The notes under the pieces: generated by a model
Told to the model about the DNA's origin: nothing
The model's input: only the letters and a program-made list of their open reading frames with translations
The model's database searches: none
Shown here: positions 8,401 to 16,650 of the stretch, one piece after another
Numbering within the stretch: the stretch's first letter is position 1
Layout of the letters: each line of letters opens with the position of its first letter
Assembly: GCA_964615375.1 (NCBI GenBank)
Contig: CAZTOW010000055.1
Coordinates: forward strand, 1 to 62,844
Direction: 5' to 3'
Origin: CAZKWG01 sp964615375
Lineage (GTDB): Bacteria; Myxococcota_A; UBA796; CAZKWG01
Length of the DNA stretch: 62,844 nt
Made by a program: the position numbers and the translations under genes

Positions 8401-10436
8401 ATCTGCTCGGGGACGACGGTGGATCCCCCGCGCTGGATCACCCGGCGCTGTGTCCCGCGCTTGGTGTGTCGCCTGCGATCAGCATCTGGGTCGCGCATGC
8501 ATTGAGACCCATCATCTCACCTTCGGCAGACGGCGAGGCTCAAGCGACGACCGAGAACATGGCATCCGACGACGACTGGCAGAAGTCGTTGCTCAGCCAC
8601 ATCGCGCTGAGAGGATTGACCGGCGCGTTCCTTAGCCCTGAGACCGTCCGCCTCAGCACAAACGCCAACAGACTGCTGCGCAGCCAGCGCGTCTGGTCCG
8701 TGGCTCGCGACCCACGCGAGGAGAAGCGCGCGTGGGACCTGCTCCCTCCAGGCGATCACGGCGCAGACTCTACGAAAGATGAGTACGGCGCAAGGTTGGC
8801 AGAGAAGATCATGGACGAACTGAGGCGTGGATCCGGCGGCGACACGCCGGCCTGGATCACGCACGTCGCCCCCCTGCGCAGCCAGGACCCGGCGCCCCAC
8901 CCCATGTTCCTGTTTGCCCGCTGCTTCATCGACCACTTCAAGAAGGGCAACCCTGACCGCTGGGCACTTTCCACGCTGGTCCTCTGGCTGCTCACCGGAG
9001 GGGAGCACGAGCTCGACCGCCTCTTTGAGGTCGCACCCTGGCAGCCAGCCGCGTTCGACCGACAGGTGTTACGGAGCCGCCTGCTCCTCCCCCGCAACAC
9101 CTGGGCCTGGATCGAGGAGGGATTCGGCGGCCAGGAGCCATTCCTCGGCCTCATCGATGGGCCTCTTGGAAAGGTCAGTCCTGAACTCGACCTGCCTGAC
9201 GGGAGGTCGGTGTTTGACGTACGATTGGCCCTGGATCGGCATGACATCCTCTTTGATGCAGACGGTGCTTGGCAGGTCTCATCGCTGACTCGCATGTCGG
9301 CACCTCCGGCGCCAGGCTCAAGCTCAGGTGGGTCCTCTTCGCAGGAGCCTAACGACGACCTTCGCGTGCGCCTTATCCAGCCCGTGGCTGATCCTGAACT
9401 CAGGCGCTGGCTGGACAGCGAGGGGAGCCCGCCAGTCCCGCTTGTCGAGGACGCGTTTGTGTATCGAAAGCCGCTTCGTGAGCTCTGCGAACAGCTCCAG
9501 GAGATCCGGCTTCGGAGCAAGCTGCGTGAGCCATCGGAAGAACCGGAGGAAATTGCAGACAAACAGGGGCAGAGAGACAAACGACGGATCGACAGAGGAC
9601 TGGACGACCTCGCGCTGTTCCCAGAGTGGTACGTCCCTCACTTCGAAGCGAGCGCGCTGATCCAGTTCGTGAACGAGACGGGCGTGGCCATTATCGCAGG
9701 CCTGTCGCCGCGTGAGCTGCCCCGGATGGTCCACGCGGCAGCGTCGCTCAGGACGCAGGGCCTACGCGTGCTCATCAATGAGGCACTCGTCGTGATCCCG
9801 ACCCGCGCCGCGAGCCCCGACCGGCGAGGGCGCGGCGCTCACGCCTTCTGGATCCGCAAACCCTACCCGAACGCCCAGGAACAGGGCCTGGCGTTGCACC
9901 TCTCGGAGGCGGCGGAGGCGAAGGCGGCGAAGGCGCACTGGCGCTTCCAGCGCGGGCTCACCTGGACGCGGTTCCGCCTGCCGACCTGGGGCGGCTTCAC
10001 CGTAGCCATCTGCTCGGACATCCTGGACACCTTCGCCTGGGACTGGCTGCGGGGCAGGATCCAGCACCTGTTCATCGTGGCCTACAACACGGACCTCGAC
10101 CTCTTCGACAAGATGACCTGGACGCGGGCGTATGAGCTCTTCGCGAACGTCGCCATGTCGAATCATGGAAGCCAGGGAGGGACGTTGTCGTGGACACCGA
10201 AGCACGGACACCACAAGCAGCTCTTCGAGGTCAAGGGACCTCGAAAGGGGATCGCGGTTACCGTCGAGCTTCCAGTAAAGAAGCTCATGATCGCGCAACG
10301 TGACGGTGGCTCAGACGCCGCAAAGGACAGCCAGACGAAGTTCTGGGATAAGATCGCCAACGGTGAGAAGCCAGATTCCGATCCAAAACGTGGCTTCAAG
10401 AGCCCCGCCCCCGGTTACCGTCGCAAGGACGACTGA
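5490..10436 (+). CDS. Reverse transcriptase-nitrilase fusion, DRT type 1 (UG1)-like anti-phage protein, 1648 aa
   Basis: The N-terminal ~480 residues carry reverse-transcriptase blocks: a YPKKG..R element near residue 74, LRIDLSTTYP near 222 (first catalytic Asp), GLPTGLIVGGLL near 388 and the catalytic FVDD near 429-432 in place of the common YxDD. The middle ~850 residues are helical and unassigned. Residues ~1365-1610 resemble a nitrilase/amidase: PEW near 1375 (candidate catalytic Glu), a mid-domain basic region, and ICSD near 1505-1508 (candidate nucleophilic Cys) followed by an F.VAYN stretch. RT plus C-terminal nitrilase is the signature architecture of the UG1/DRT1 defence family, though those proteins are usually nearer 1200 aa, so this one has an enlarged middle. 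AGGAG sits 3-4 nt before the ATG. Its stop overlaps the convergent radical-SAM gene by 22 bp. It is not a DGR or group II intron RT: no maturase, template repeat or variable repeat is seen. Confidence 0.82.
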   Translation: MSRYSKADANILFSPWVLRAAWRKVRNWGESAVWLDTSELLAWEADPWAQLARLATDLREDRWHPYPFPLVPYPKKGDQTRHFCQPSMRDQVGFAVFMVLLGPFLEARMPNVSFGNRLFRPRVLRQPAGGSSRKDEEDDGARWFRAPFSLGQDRVYESFSSGYGLFRRLLQWVTNDGLLGAAPRRGDDERDREDPDLLPYFQGRFGSPWSSPPDRDRPLHYLRIDLSTTYPAISREALGRTMKVMLGDEATLSGRLPADHGRWGLPIIGRSGGEPGIWHPDGGPSPFPGWLEKPRNGLDQHPWRLLAGDAELRLILADQLCAALDQVEYAPWAEPAGWATSDDTGEAPARVRGEDTIYDEVKYDTAGIWRPSCSLPADLRASQRFGLPTGLIVGGLLCNAALTPLDWHFCRRFEEARRDNTPRLLFLRFVDDIVLLSERPEALFEAVHQIKGLLGDHPYLMINAEKTRPDGYENLVRRVVEGGPLPTGRELNQLPRLTRASADLFTTEMVREMSELGEEALDERYGGPGLERTERLLSLLGRGDSDEEVADAARLSFALGRLAQASWPDGPITRGDRPPLRRKQLEQLILHSAERAVRAHPARTQLWRPTLILALRTGQAGLAVLTEQVLPLIAWSSPRAGDDANAWNTWEGTRPAEPDLVRPTPDDSEDAETVEHRRVQNRRLRASWHRAAFWRNWLSVLLELRRRVEAPASRRPRSGTWLSHLDRAEARAALTTMENLEHWLAALYPDVVEPSYWGESGAFLWWWEAEALRSALLALTPPSVEALRWLGAPAAGSLRELQGTPPGLPNSLAKHGDLLAALNRTLGAVMVSTDDGLASGLGSPISTDIWLARLKRPDAPTSDIATPSDVGSMAQLARVLPPERLLSWLKHVDGPLPRPTVVPEQPDDWRRVETLDTYRQLRGAMLSLGLQPTWQQFEGWFAVEDIGTWPGASEGENGLDLRSTLLALPRDLLGDDGGSPALDHPALCPALGVSPAISIWVAHALRPIISPSADGEAQATTENMASDDDWQKSLLSHIALRGLTGAFLSPETVRLSTNANRLLRSQRVWSVARDPREEKRAWDLLPPGDHGADSTKDEYGARLAEKIMDELRRGSGGDTPAWITHVAPLRSQDPAPHPMFLFARCFIDHFKKGNPDRWALSTLVLWLLTGGEHELDRLFEVAPWQPAAFDRQVLRSRLLLPRNTWAWIEEGFGGQEPFLGLIDGPLGKVSPELDLPDGRSVFDVRLALDRHDILFDADGAWQVSSLTRMSAPPAPGSSSGGSSSQEPNDDLRVRLIQPVADPELRRWLDSEGSPPVPLVEDAFVYRKPLRELCEQLQEIRLRSKLREPSEEPEEIADKQGQRDKRRIDRGLDDLALFPEWYVPHFEASALIQFVNETGVAIIAGLSPRELPRMVHAAASLRTQGLRVLINEALVVIPTRAASPDRRGRGAHAFWIRKPYPNAQEQGLALHLSEAAEAKAAKAHWRFQRGLTWTRFRLPTWGGFTVAICSDILDTFAWDWLRGRIQHLFIVAYNTDLDLFDKMTWTRAYELFANVAMSNHGSQGGTLSWTPKHGHHKQLFEVKGPRKGIAVTVELPVKKLMIAQRDGGSDAAKDSQTKFWDKIANGEKPDSDPKRGFKSPAPGYRRKDD

Positions 10437-11485
10437 TCACCTACCCTCCCCCCAAACCACCCCACAAACCCCTCCCGAGCCTCCGGCGAATAGTCATCCC
10501 GCTCCCGTTCCAGCAAGCAGTCCGGCCCCGCCGGGCTCTCCGCCCCCGCCGCGCATCCCGCGCCACACCCCCGCGCCCCGACCTTCTCCATCATGCGCTG
10601 AGGAAACCGCTCCGGCGGCTCGTCGAAGCGCCCGAGCTTCCAGCGATCCTGGCCGAACATGCGGCCGCAGGGGTACACGTCGCGCTGCATGTAGACCACC
10701 TTGTGGAAGCCCGAGCCGCAGGTGCTGCCGAACATGGTGCAGACACGGTCGGGGGCGCCGGACAACGCGCGCTTGTACGCCTCCAGGTTGCCGATCTCCA
10801 GGCGCTGCAGGCCGCGTCGCTCGACGATCTCAGCGATGCGCCTCAACGTCGCGTAGAACTCGGCGGTGCTGACGGTCAGCTCGGGCGGCACGTCGACCAG
10901 GCGGTCGAAGATGACCTTGTCGAAGCCCTGTTCCTCGATGAAATCGAAGTACGCCTCCAGGTTCTCCACCACGGTGTGGCTGAGCGTGGTGTTCACCGCC
11001 ACGGGGATGCCCGCCTCGCGCAGAACGCCGATCCCGCGCAAGACCTCGGCGTGGCTTCCGCGCCCGTTGTGGTGCAGGCGCGCCGCGTCGTGCATCCACG
11101 CCGGGCCGTCCAGCGAGACGCTCGGTCCGACGCCGAGCGCCACCATGTCCGCCGCGATCCTCCGGTTCAACAGGATCCCATTGGTCACGGTATAGAAGCG
11201 CAGCCGCGGATCCGGGGTGGCCTCCAGGTAGCTGGCGATGGCCGCGCGGATCGAGCCCCACGCGAGCAGCGGCTCGCCGGAGCCTACGAAGTTGATCTTG
11301 AGGCGCTTGTCCACCTCGGGTCGTAGTCCATAGGTCTGACACTGCGCCAGGATGGTCCCGATCTCGTCTCGCGTGAGCACCTCTGGCCCCGACAGGCGGT
11401 CAGGCTCCAGGAAGAAGTAGCAGTAGGTGCACTTGAGGTTGCACACCGAGTTGACCGAGATGCAGATACGCTCGATGCCGCTCAT
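10415..11485 (-). CDS. Radical SAM/SPASM-type enzyme, 356 aa
   Basis: An N-terminal CNLKCTYC motif (Cys15, Cys19, Cys22) ligates the radical-SAM 4Fe-4S cluster. GSGEPLL near residue 71 is the SAM-binding GGE-like motif. The C-terminal third contains at least six Cys (CTMFGSTC, PCGRMF, CGAGCA and a later DC) arranged like a SPASM auxiliary-cluster domain, as in peptide-modifying enzymes and anaerobic sulfatase maturases. It is the last gene of the helicase operon: its ATG overlaps the preceding stop in an ATGA. In this context it may modify one of the small operon proteins or a nucleotide made by the neighbouring PRTase, HAD and kinase. The substrate cannot be read from sequence. It is not viperin-like, since the kinase/PRTase context and SPASM Cys differ. 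Confidence 0.85.
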   Translation of the reverse strand: MSGIERICISVNSVCNLKCTYCYFFLEPDRLSGPEVLTRDEIGTILAQCQTYGLRPEVDKRLKINFVGSGEPLLAWGSIRAAIASYLEATPDPRLRFYTVTNGILLNRRIAADMVALGVGPSVSLDGPAWMHDAARLHHNGRGSHAEVLRGIGVLREAGIPVAVNTTLSHTVVENLEAYFDFIEEQGFDKVIFDRLVDVPPELTVSTAEFYATLRRIAEIVERRGLQRLEIGNLEAYKRALSGAPDRVCTMFGSTCGSGFHKVVYMQRDVYPCGRMFGQDRWKLGRFDEPPERFPQRMMEKVGARGCGAGCAAGAESPAGPDCLLERERDDYSPEAREGFVGWFGGRVGDQSSLRR

Positions 11486-12114
11486 GGGCGCTCCCTGGAT
11501 GATCCGCTGATCGTGCCGAACAGACGGTTGCCGGTGTCCGTCGCCCCGCGCCCCACGTACTGGTTGTCGGAGACGCGGGCGAACAGCAGCTCGACGCCAG
11601 GCCAGGCCTGTTCCAGGCGCGCCGCAGTAGCCGTGGGGCTGACCAGCGAGAGCACGAAGATCCGCAGGCCGCGCTGCGAGAGCTGCTCCATCACGGGCTC
11701 CAGCGAGGCGCCGGTGTTCACCACGGAGTCGATGAGCACCGCCGTCGTGGCCCCGGTCTCGTCCAGTCCGGCCAGCTCCGCTTGGGAGAGCCCCACGCCG
11801 CGCCTCGGCGAGACGTGCAGCAGAGGCGCCTGGGTCAACACCTCACGCACGCCCTCAGTCACGTACAGCCCGGCGCGCATGAAGCAGAGCAGGGCGATCC
11901 GCTCCTCCTGGGCGATCCGCCAGCCCTGGCGCGCCCCCTGGGGGTGTTGGATCTCGCAGGGCTCCAAGTCCAGGCGCTCCGCCAACTCGCCAGCCAGGAA
12001 ACGCCCGAGCGCGACGTGGGTCTGGGAGAGCGCATACGGGCTCAGATCCGCGCGCCGGGTCTCGGTGGCCAGCAGGCGCACGAGGTGGCGATCGGTGAAG
12101 TGGGTCAGGGGCAT
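11482..12114 (-). CDS. Uracil-phosphoribosyltransferase-like enzyme (type I PRTase), 210 aa
   Basis: The PRPP-binding loop appears as LIDSVVNTGASL near residues 123-134, and the C-terminus carries GNRLFGT near 198, matching the GDRLFGT end of Upp enzymes. The flexible region between them is shorter or divergent, so the base accepted may not be uracil. Type I PRTases join a base to PRPP to make a nucleotide. The gene is flanked by a HAD phosphatase (9-bp overlap) and a radical-SAM enzyme (ATGA overlap), suggesting a small biosynthetic module that makes and then processes a nucleotide-like compound. It is too far from other pyrimidine-salvage genes to be read as ordinary salvage. Confidence 0.8.
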   Translation of the reverse strand: MPLTHFTDRHLVRLLATETRRADLSPYALSQTHVALGRFLAGELAERLDLEPCEIQHPQGARQGWRIAQEERIALLCFMRAGLYVTEGVREVLTQAPLLHVSPRRGVGLSQAELAGLDETGATTAVLIDSVVNTGASLEPVMEQLSQRGLRIFVLSLVSPTATAARLEQAWPGVELLFARVSDNQYVGRGATDTGNRLFGTISGSSRERP

Positions 12115-12863
12115 GGGGTGACCTCGACGGGCTGAGGATCGAGCAGGGCAACCAGCTCTTCAAAACAAATTTGTTTTATATGTGCGTGACGCTGACCCCC
12201 TGGCGCGATCTGCCGGAGGGAGGGATGCGCCGCCAGGTGCGGCAGCAGGTCCGCGTTGAGGTGGTGGTTGACCACCACCACGGCCCGGTCGGCGGCGAGC
12301 AGCATCTCGGTGTCCACGTCCGAGTCTCCGATCGCCAGCGTCGCGCCTGCGACCTCGCGCAGCAGCCGCGCGACGAGCCCCTTCTCGGCACGGCCGAAGA
12401 CGTAGGGCTGCGCCGGGTCGATGCCGCCAATGACCTTAACTCCGCCGAGGCCGTGGCGTTCGAGGATGGCTCGCCAGATCGCTGGGATCCCCGCGGACAC
12501 GACGAACACCTCGGCCCGGTCGGACAGGCTGCGCAGTCCGTCGACGGCTCCGGGGTAGAGCGGCACCTCGGCGGCGATCTCCGGCGCGAGCCGTGCGAAG
12601 GCCTCCTCCCCCAGCGCGATGTGCAGCGCCGCGTGGTAGCGGAACGCGTTGAACACGTAGCCGTCCCGTTGAAAGCGCCGCTTGACGAGCATCGGGTCGA
12701 TCCCCGCACGGGCCGCGAAGGTGCGGCTGGTGTCGTCGGGGCTGAGCGTGCGGTCTCCGTCCACCAGCACCACAGGGCGCCCCTCTACCCGGGCGAGGTG
12801 TGGGCGGATCGCGGCGGTGATCCGCAGGGCGTTGTCATCGGGGGTCAGGGGGAGATCCGTCAT
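12105..12863 (-). CDS. HAD-superfamily phosphatase, 252 aa
   Basis: HAD motif I is VDGDRTL near residue 33 (nucleophile Asp and acid/base Asp), motif II is VSAG near 121, and motif IV is GDSDVDTEML near 178-187. The spacing fits a SerB/MtnX-like phosphatase with a helical cap. It would dephosphorylate a small phosphoester, plausibly the product of the adjacent PRTase. The ATG at 12863 overlaps the kinase stop (ATGA). The gene ends inside the PRTase start. An odd feature is a perfect 16-bp palindrome, AAAACAAATTTGTTTT at 12162-12177, in an A+T island within the coding sequence (residues IKQICF), just upstream of the PRTase start. Confidence 0.82.
   Translation of the reverse strand: MTDLPLTPDDNALRITAAIRPHLARVEGRPVVLVDGDRTLSPDDTSRTFAARAGIDPMLVKRRFQRDGYVFNAFRYHAALHIALGEEAFARLAPEIAAEVPLYPGAVDGLRSLSDRAEVFVVSAGIPAIWRAILERHGLGGVKVIGGIDPAQPYVFGRAEKGLVARLLREVAGATLAIGDSDVDTEMLLAADRAVVVVNHHLNADLLPHLAAHPSLRQIAPGGQRHAHIKQICFEELVALLDPQPVEVTPCP
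12162..12177. promoter_or_regulatory. AT-rich 16-bp palindrome inside the HAD gene
   Basis: AAAACAAATTTGTTTT is a perfect palindrome of almost pure A+T in a ~70% G+C gene, about 50 bp before the PRTase start. It could be an internal operator or promoter for the last two genes of the operon. It is in frame and encodes part of the HAD C-terminus. Confidence 0.4.
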
Positions 12864-13414
12864 GGCGCCAGCACCTCCAGCAGCGCCCCCGCGACCTGGG
12901 GGTCGGTCGCCAGCGGGAGCCGGTGCAGATCCATGGCCCAGCGCGCGCTGATGTGATGGCTGGTTTCCCATTCCCCGCGCAGCTCGGCCTCGATGACCCG
13001 TGGATCGAGGCTCCGGCGCTTCGTCGGGTCGCCCTGGCGCCGCGTGAGGATGACCTCAGATGGCGCCTCCAGCAGCACCAGCTCCCGAAAGAACGCGCAG
13101 TCCCGGTCGGTGAAGACCGCCCCGACCTGGCCTGTGCTCTCGTCGAGCAGCGACGTGTGCCCGTCGCAGAGCAGCAGCCTCCCCTCTCGGGCCTGCCGCG
13201 CCTCCATCCAGTCGATGGCCCGCTCCCGGTACTCCTGCTTCGCCTCGGGCGGCAGGTGGTCGAAGCGCGCGAAGTCCGCCCCGGCCAGCTCGCGCAGCAC
13301 GGCGGAGCCGACGATGTAGTCCACGTGGGGGAGCTGCGGGAGCAGGGACCGGATGAGCGTGGTCTTGCCCACGCCGCGGACGCCGACCAGGCAGACGCGA
13401 CGAAGCGAGGACAT
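12860..13414 (-). CDS. P-loop kinase/NTPase, 184 aa
   Basis: Walker A is GVRGVGKTT near residues 11-19. The size and the loose Walker B (LLLCDGH near 80) fit an adenylate- or nucleoside-kinase-like P-loop fold (AAA_33/KTI12-like), with an Arg-rich lid region (LTRRQGDPTKRRSLD near 122-137). It is probably a small-molecule kinase acting with the downstream HAD, PRTase and radical-SAM genes. Its start overlaps the stop of the PLD-FGE gene (ATGA). A regulatory NTPase role cannot be excluded. Confidence 0.75.
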   Translation of the reverse strand: MSSLRRVCLVGVRGVGKTTLIRSLLPQLPHVDYIVGSAVLRELAGADFARFDHLPPEAKQEYRERAIDWMEARQAREGRLLLCDGHTSLLDESTGQVGAVFTDRDCAFFRELVLLEAPSEVILTRRQGDPTKRRSLDPRVIEAELRGEWETSHHISARWAMDLHRLPLATDPQVAGALLEVLAP

Positions 13415-16400
13415 CAGGGCACCTCTCGGGCGATGCGGAAGGACACGCGGTGAGACTTCTCGGAGTGCTGACGGGACGCACAGCGGAAGTGCTCCTGGAC
13501 AGCGCTCCTCGGGTCGACCGGAAACCGCCCCCAGAAGCCGCCGCGCGCGACGGCCTCCGCGCCCGTCACCGGGCCGACGGGGTCGGAGATCTCGCCGGGG
13601 CCGTAGGCTCGGCGGGCGTCGCGCATGGTCTCGTAGACCAGCCCGTGCATGTCGTACAAGCCCCAGGCGTTGGGCTGGAGCTGCGCCACGCGCTGCAACT
13701 GCCCACCGCCGTTGCGCTTCGTCCAGGCGAAGCGCTCCAGCGCCCCTGGCCTGTCTCCCTGCCCCGGGTCATCCCCGAAGCAGTACACCGCCGTGGAGCC
13801 CGCCCGGCAGGCATACTCCCACTGAGCCTCGGTGGGCAGCACGAAGCCACCTCCGCCCGGGAGCGCGTTGAGGCGGCCCAGAAACGCCATCATCTCCGCG
13901 TAGCTGACCTGGATGATCGGGAATTCCGGGTGCCGCTCCACATCGCGCAGGTGGGGGAGCCTGCCCATGACGGCGTACCAGAGCCCCTGGGTGACGGAGG
14001 TACGCCCGAGCAGGAAGGGGCGTGTCAGGTGGACCCGGTGGCGCGGGCGCTCCTCGGGGACCCGGTCGTCGCCCATGAGGAAGCTGCCCGCGGAGATCGG
14101 GACCAGCTCGGCGAGCACCCGCGCCACGAGCGGGTGAACCGCTGACCCATCGGGAGCGCGCGGCGCGACCTCGATCACCACCTCAGCAGGCAAGTCCGCC
14201 AACGCCCGCCTCGCCTCAGCGAGCAGCGCGTCGGGGTCGGTGTCCGGCGGCGCGTCCCAGGGCCGCCAGCGCCCGGCCGCGTCCACCTGCGCGAGGCCCA
14301 GCCGCTCGGCCTCGTGGCGCACCCAGGCCACGGGCGCCGGCCCCGCGCGCCGAGTGAGCGCCTCCCAGGCGAGCCGACGCGGCGCGTCCTCCTCGGACCC
14401 TGACCCCACCTCCTCCCGCAGGGCCGCCGACAGGTAGTCCGGCGCGCTCCAGTCGAAGTCCAGCTCGCCCGCGATGCCGCTCAGGCCGTACCAGAGCTCG
14501 CTGGTCGCGACCGCCCAACCCAGCGGCGGGCCGGCCGTCCCCAGCGGCGGGGTTTCCAGGTCGGGCCACCGCTGAAGCACCCGACCGAGCAGATCGCGCC
14601 CCAGGACCGGAGACCAGAACAGCAGACCGAGCTCGCGAGACTCGCGCCGGCCCTTCTCGCCGCCGTAGGAGAGCAGGTTCTCCGAGGTCACCGCGCCTCG
14701 CAGCCCGTCCACGACCATCACCTTGGCGTGGTTCTCCATCGGCTCGTCGCGGGTCAGGAGCTGATCGCCCAGCCGTTCGCGTGCGTCCCGCAGGGTCCGT
14801 CGCGCCCGCTGGAGCTGCTCGCGCGTGGCGCGGTCCCCGGGCCTTCGCCCAGCCCACTCCCGGCCCCAGACCACGCGAAGCAGGCGGCGGCTCCGTCCAT
14901 CCCCGCGCAGGTCGCGCAGCGTGGCCGGATCGAGGGCGCTGTCGGCCAGGCGGTCGGAGGTGACCAACACGGACGCTCGCGCCGAGGCGACCAGGCCGGC
15001 AAACGCGTCGCGGGTCTGGTGCTGATCGATGATCTGGAGCTTCACCGCCCGGCGGATGGGCTGCAGCGCCGCGCGAGCCGCCAGCACGGCGGGGCACCAA
15101 CCCTCCGCCCGCCCGCCGTCTGCGGCCGGGATCGCCGCCACGAGCACACCCAGGGCCTCGCGCAGACGCGCGACCATGGGCTCCGGCGCCTCCGAGGGTG
15201 GCGGCGCGGCCGAGGCCAGCGCGCGGCTGAGCGCGTCGATGAGGCCACGGGCCTCGTCCCCCTCGATGTTCTCGGCGATGATCTTCAGCAGCTCGGCGGC
15301 GAAGCGCGGGCTCTGGCCGAGCAGGCTGCACTCGAAGACGGTGGCGCCCGGCAGACTGCTCCCGGCGTTCCAGCTCCCGACCATCCAGTCGCCGCGGCTG
15401 CTGACCAGGACCTTCTCATGGGATCGATGGCGGCCAGCGACGAGCAGGAGGCGCCCCGTCAGAGATGTGTTTTTTTGCACTAGTTTTCTTAGCCACTCGT
15501 CCATGTCCCGCCGCTGCTGCGCCGGCAGATCGTCGCTGGCGTGGCCGTAGATCACGAGCACCCGGGTCTGCCTGGGCGCCGCGGCGAGCGCGTCTGCCAG
15601 GCCCGCGGGCTTCGCGGCGTTCTCCGCGTTCAAGAACGCCGTGCTCACGACCAGGATCGGCGCCGGCTGGCCGTTCAGCCCCTCGGCGATCTCGGCCAGG
15701 GCGTCAAAGTGACGCTGGGTCGGCCCCGCGACCGGGCGCACCTGCTCACAGCCTGTGAGCCAGCTCACCAGCGCGGTACGGCTCGCGAGCTCCACCAGAC
15801 GCTGGACCCGCGCCGCGACGTGCTCCCGCGCGCCCAGCGCCGCCGGGTCCGAGGGCAGCCGCTCCAGCTCGGTCGCGATCGCGTCGACCGGGCTCTGCTG
15901 CGGCCGCACCAGCCGCGCGCGCGCCGCGCGACGCTGCCCGAGGAGCTGAGGCGCGTGCTCCAGGATCACCGGCTCCAGCTCTCCGAGCTCGTCCGGCATC
16001 ACCCGCAGCTCGTCGCCGAAGATCGGGAAGAGCAGATCGCGGCGCTCGCCGACGCGCAGCGGCGTGCCCAGGAAGGCCGCCGCGGGATCGCCCTCCAGGT
16101 TCGCCAGACCCCCCAGCTTGCGCAGCAGGTCCCGGACGTCCGGTTCGGCCGCATCGACCAGCCCCTGGATCTCTCCGCTCCCCTCCAGAGTCTCGTCAGC
16201 TCGGCGACGGCGATCCCAGTCGTAGCCCTGGGCGGTGGCCCGCGCGAGCAGGGTGCCCCCGAGCCCGTCGGCCCACCACTCACCGGGCACGACCTGCACC
16301 TCGAAGAGCAGGCGAGCCAGGCCGCGTCTGCCCTCCGCGCGCCACGCCGCGACGAGGGCGGGCGCGATGACCACGCCGCCACGCCGCCAGTCCGGCCGCG

Positions 16401-16650
16401 CCCACCGCAGCTCGATGAGCGTCTGGCCGAGCCGGCGCGCGACGAGCTCGTCGGGGGGTGTCGGCCAGGGAGGCGTGCCCAGGTCCCGCCGCTCCTCGTG
16501 ACGGAGCAGCCGCTCCACCCAGGGCAGCAGCCAGACCGCGTGCGCGTGCGCCCTCGGCAGGCAGAGGTCGGCGCTCACCAGCGCCCCACGCATGCGGACA
16601 AGCGTGCGCCGGACGCCGCGGAATTCATCGCCGAGCGAGCGGTTACCCAC
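13414..16650 (-). CDS. Phospholipase D-like nuclease fused to an FGE/C-lectin-like domain, 1078 aa
   Basis: The GTG at 16650 is chosen because GGAGGT lies just upstream and it overlaps the helicase stop by 8 bp. An unassigned ~290-residue N-terminus precedes two HKD motifs: SHEKVLVSSRGD near residue 410 and NHAKVMVVD near 638, each followed by a Ser-x-Asn pair, as in PLD nucleases. Residues ~847-1078 are a formylglycine-generating-enzyme-like (FGE-sulfatase) domain: GSFLMGDD, TEAQWEYACRAGS, GLYDMHG. The usual HGNVWEW is degraded to HGLVYET and the catalytic Cys pair is absent, so it is likely a binding module of C-lectin type rather than an oxidase. A helicase plus PLD protein is the core of Mokosh-type defence. 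An A7 run in the coding strand (T7 at 15470-15476) sits in an AT-rich patch just after the first HKD motif. Confidence 0.85.
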   Translation of the reverse strand: MGNRSLGDEFRGVRRTLVRMRGALVSADLCLPRAHAHAVWLLPWVERLLRHEERRDLGTPPWPTPPDELVARRLGQTLIELRWARPDWRRGGVVIAPALVAAWRAEGRRGLARLLFEVQVVPGEWWADGLGGTLLARATAQGYDWDRRRRADETLEGSGEIQGLVDAAEPDVRDLLRKLGGLANLEGDPAAAFLGTPLRVGERRDLLFPIFGDELRVMPDELGELEPVILEHAPQLLGQRRAARARLVRPQQSPVDAIATELERLPSDPAALGAREHVAARVQRLVELASRTALVSWLTGCEQVRPVAGPTQRHFDALAEIAEGLNGQPAPILVVSTAFLNAENAAKPAGLADALAAAPRQTRVLVIYGHASDDLPAQQRRDMDEWLRKLVQKNTSLTGRLLLVAGRHRSHEKVLVSSRGDWMVGSWNAGSSLPGATVFECSLLGQSPRFAAELLKIIAENIEGDEARGLIDALSRALASAAPPPSEAPEPMVARLREALGVLVAAIPAADGGRAEGWCPAVLAARAALQPIRRAVKLQIIDQHQTRDAFAGLVASARASVLVTSDRLADSALDPATLRDLRGDGRSRRLLRVVWGREWAGRRPGDRATREQLQRARRTLRDARERLGDQLLTRDEPMENHAKVMVVDGLRGAVTSENLLSYGGEKGRRESRELGLLFWSPVLGRDLLGRVLQRWPDLETPPLGTAGPPLGWAVATSELWYGLSGIAGELDFDWSAPDYLSAALREEVGSGSEEDAPRRLAWEALTRRAGPAPVAWVRHEAERLGLAQVDAAGRWRPWDAPPDTDPDALLAEARRALADLPAEVVIEVAPRAPDGSAVHPLVARVLAELVPISAGSFLMGDDRVPEERPRHRVHLTRPFLLGRTSVTQGLWYAVMGRLPHLRDVERHPEFPIIQVSYAEMMAFLGRLNALPGGGGFVLPTEAQWEYACRAGSTAVYCFGDDPGQGDRPGALERFAWTKRNGGGQLQRVAQLQPNAWGLYDMHGLVYETMRDARRAYGPGEISDPVGPVTGAEAVARGGFWGRFPVDPRSAVQEHFRCASRQHSEKSHRVSFRIAREVP

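Noticed and set aside
5490..10436. Retron or group II intron
   Set aside because: No msr/msd-like structured RNA upstream and no maturase or intron domains.
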